This document shows, one piece after another, positions 63,312-64,000 of a DNA stretch of 64,000 nt; the stretch's first letter is position 1; each line of letters starts with the position of its first letter. The notes beneath the pieces were generated by a model, which saw nothing but the letters and a program-made list of their open reading frames with translations, had not been told where the DNA came from and did not search any database. Both the position numbers and the translations under genes were made by a program. The DNA is from Psococerastis gibbosa (taxonomy: Eukaryota; Arthropoda; Insecta; Psocodea; Psocidae). Where the stretch lies: NCBI GenBank assembly GCA_963971405.1, contig OZ020490.1:9286874-9350873 (forward strand), written 5' to 3'.

Positions 63312-64000
63312 TTGAGCGCAATTAGGCGGCCGCAAATCCCCACTTACTCGCATCTGCGCGATTCCATTCGCGCAGTCCCTCCGCGCACCTGCACAATCAG
63401 CCTCATCGGGACTAAACGTCGGAGACGCTGCCCGACCCGATTTCGTCGTTCTCGTCACAGTCTCCCGCCCTCTGGGACCAGACGTTGTCGTCGTTGTCGT
63501 AGACGAATACGCCCCTGTAGACGATGGATACTTTGGGACAAACGCGCGGGAACACGACGGGATAAACGGTGAAGACGATGCGTTTACATTGGGCGGTAAA
63601 AAGTCTTCACCCCGTGAGGAATTCGCGGAATCCGTTGATGTTGACGAATGTGTTCGTTTAGGAACTTGTGATGAGTATGATTGTTGTGCATGTCCTTCGG
63701 ATGGAAAAAAGGCGGAATCTGCCGATGTAGAAGGATCAGAACAGGAGCTGGAATATGACCCGTAGCTTCTCGGCCCCGCCGCGTTTGAACTAGCGGCTCC
63801 TTCAATGACTTTGATGACACCTTTTCCTTTCAGAGGCACCAAACCAACGGGCTCCCAAACTTCGGACGAATTAGACGTGTAAAAGTTATCTTCTTTAGTT
63901 TCTCTTGTGCGTTCATCAACAACCTGGCCGCCTTTAGCTACGGTGACTTCTTCCCGTGTGACAACACTGGATTTGACGCTTAGACTAGTTTCGAGACGTA
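63312..64000 (-). CDS. host-gene exon, Ser/Thr-rich, open to the window edge
   Basis: The frame runs from the window edge (64,000) to a donor at CTCAA|GTAAGT (intron starts 63,311) with no stop: about 229 codons, so the start lies outside. It reads RLETSLSVKSSVVTREEVTV, AKGGQVVDERTRETKEDNFY, SSEVWEPVGLVPLKGKGVIK, a long Ser/Thr/Tyr-rich low-complexity part, a run of six Thr, TRTTKSGRAASPTFSPDEAD, then CAGARRDCANGIAQMRVSGD. I do not recognise the family. Balanced GC-rich coding content unlike the AT-rich neighbours, plus the consensus donor, support a real exon. Confidence 0.75.

Noticed and set aside
1-64000. LTR retrotransposons, Polintons, other virus-derived elements and CRISPR arrays
   Set aside because: No paired LTRs, capsid, integrase, protease or envelope-like frames were recognised. 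All reverse-transcriptase traces fit LINEs. Regular spacer arrays are absent.

Overview
The window is eukaryotic, AT-rich intergenic DNA. It most likely comes from an insect or another arthropod: it has an I-clade LINE ending in TAA repeats, insect-type LINE tails, tRNA-derived SINEs, hAT-like and TTA/TTAA-flanked MITEs, and an intron-bearing gene joining a Mutator-type transposase to a YqaJ nuclease. No operons or bacterial signals are present. I found no LTR retrotransposon, Polinton or viral copy that I could support.

Layout. 1-5.7 kb: a SINE, a three-copy tandem repeat, four identical tRNA-Lys(UUU) genes (three on the minus strand, one on the plus strand), a 139-nt near-perfect tRNA-like hairpin, and a TIR element with a TCACGTGA box. 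5.7-13.4 kb: a multicopy 0.9 kb repeat, then a 6.4 kb interval bounded by inverted repeats. That interval holds a very young truncated LINE copy with an exact target duplication, one LINE inserted in another, and a 706 bp hAT-like element with a perfect 8 bp target duplication. 13.4-24.2 kb: LINE tails, satellites, palindromic MITEs and clustered SINEs. 24.2-28.1 kb: the Mutator/YqaJ gene on the minus strand (two exons, a 1.25 kb intron, one frameshift at an A10 run and one in-frame TGA). 28.1-39.4 kb: mostly repeat fossils and featureless AT-rich DNA. 39.4-41 kb: a tandem repeat beside an unrecognised minus-strand coding region of 225 codons whose C-terminal part is reduplicated. 41-51 kb: nested MITEs, SINEs and LINE tails. 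51.3-55.1 kb: a nearly whole I-clade LINE (endonuclease, reverse transcriptase, RNase H, C-terminal zinc finger) with about five breaks. 55-63.3 kb: more MITEs, SINEs and LINE tails. 63.3-64 kb: a minus-strand host-gene exon, open to the window edge, ending at a consensus splice donor.

How the parts relate. The LINEs probably supplied the machinery that inserted the SINEs and truncated LINE tails; target duplications are visible at 7.8 kb, 9.1 kb and 35.2 kb. The MITEs (families called T1, T2 and T3 here, plus hAT-like ones) have no autonomous partner in the window. T4 is a further multicopy repeat of uncertain class. R5, R6 and R7 are interspersed repeats whose class I could not establish. 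Family labels are local to this annotation. All calls come from reading sequence and translations; no database search was run.
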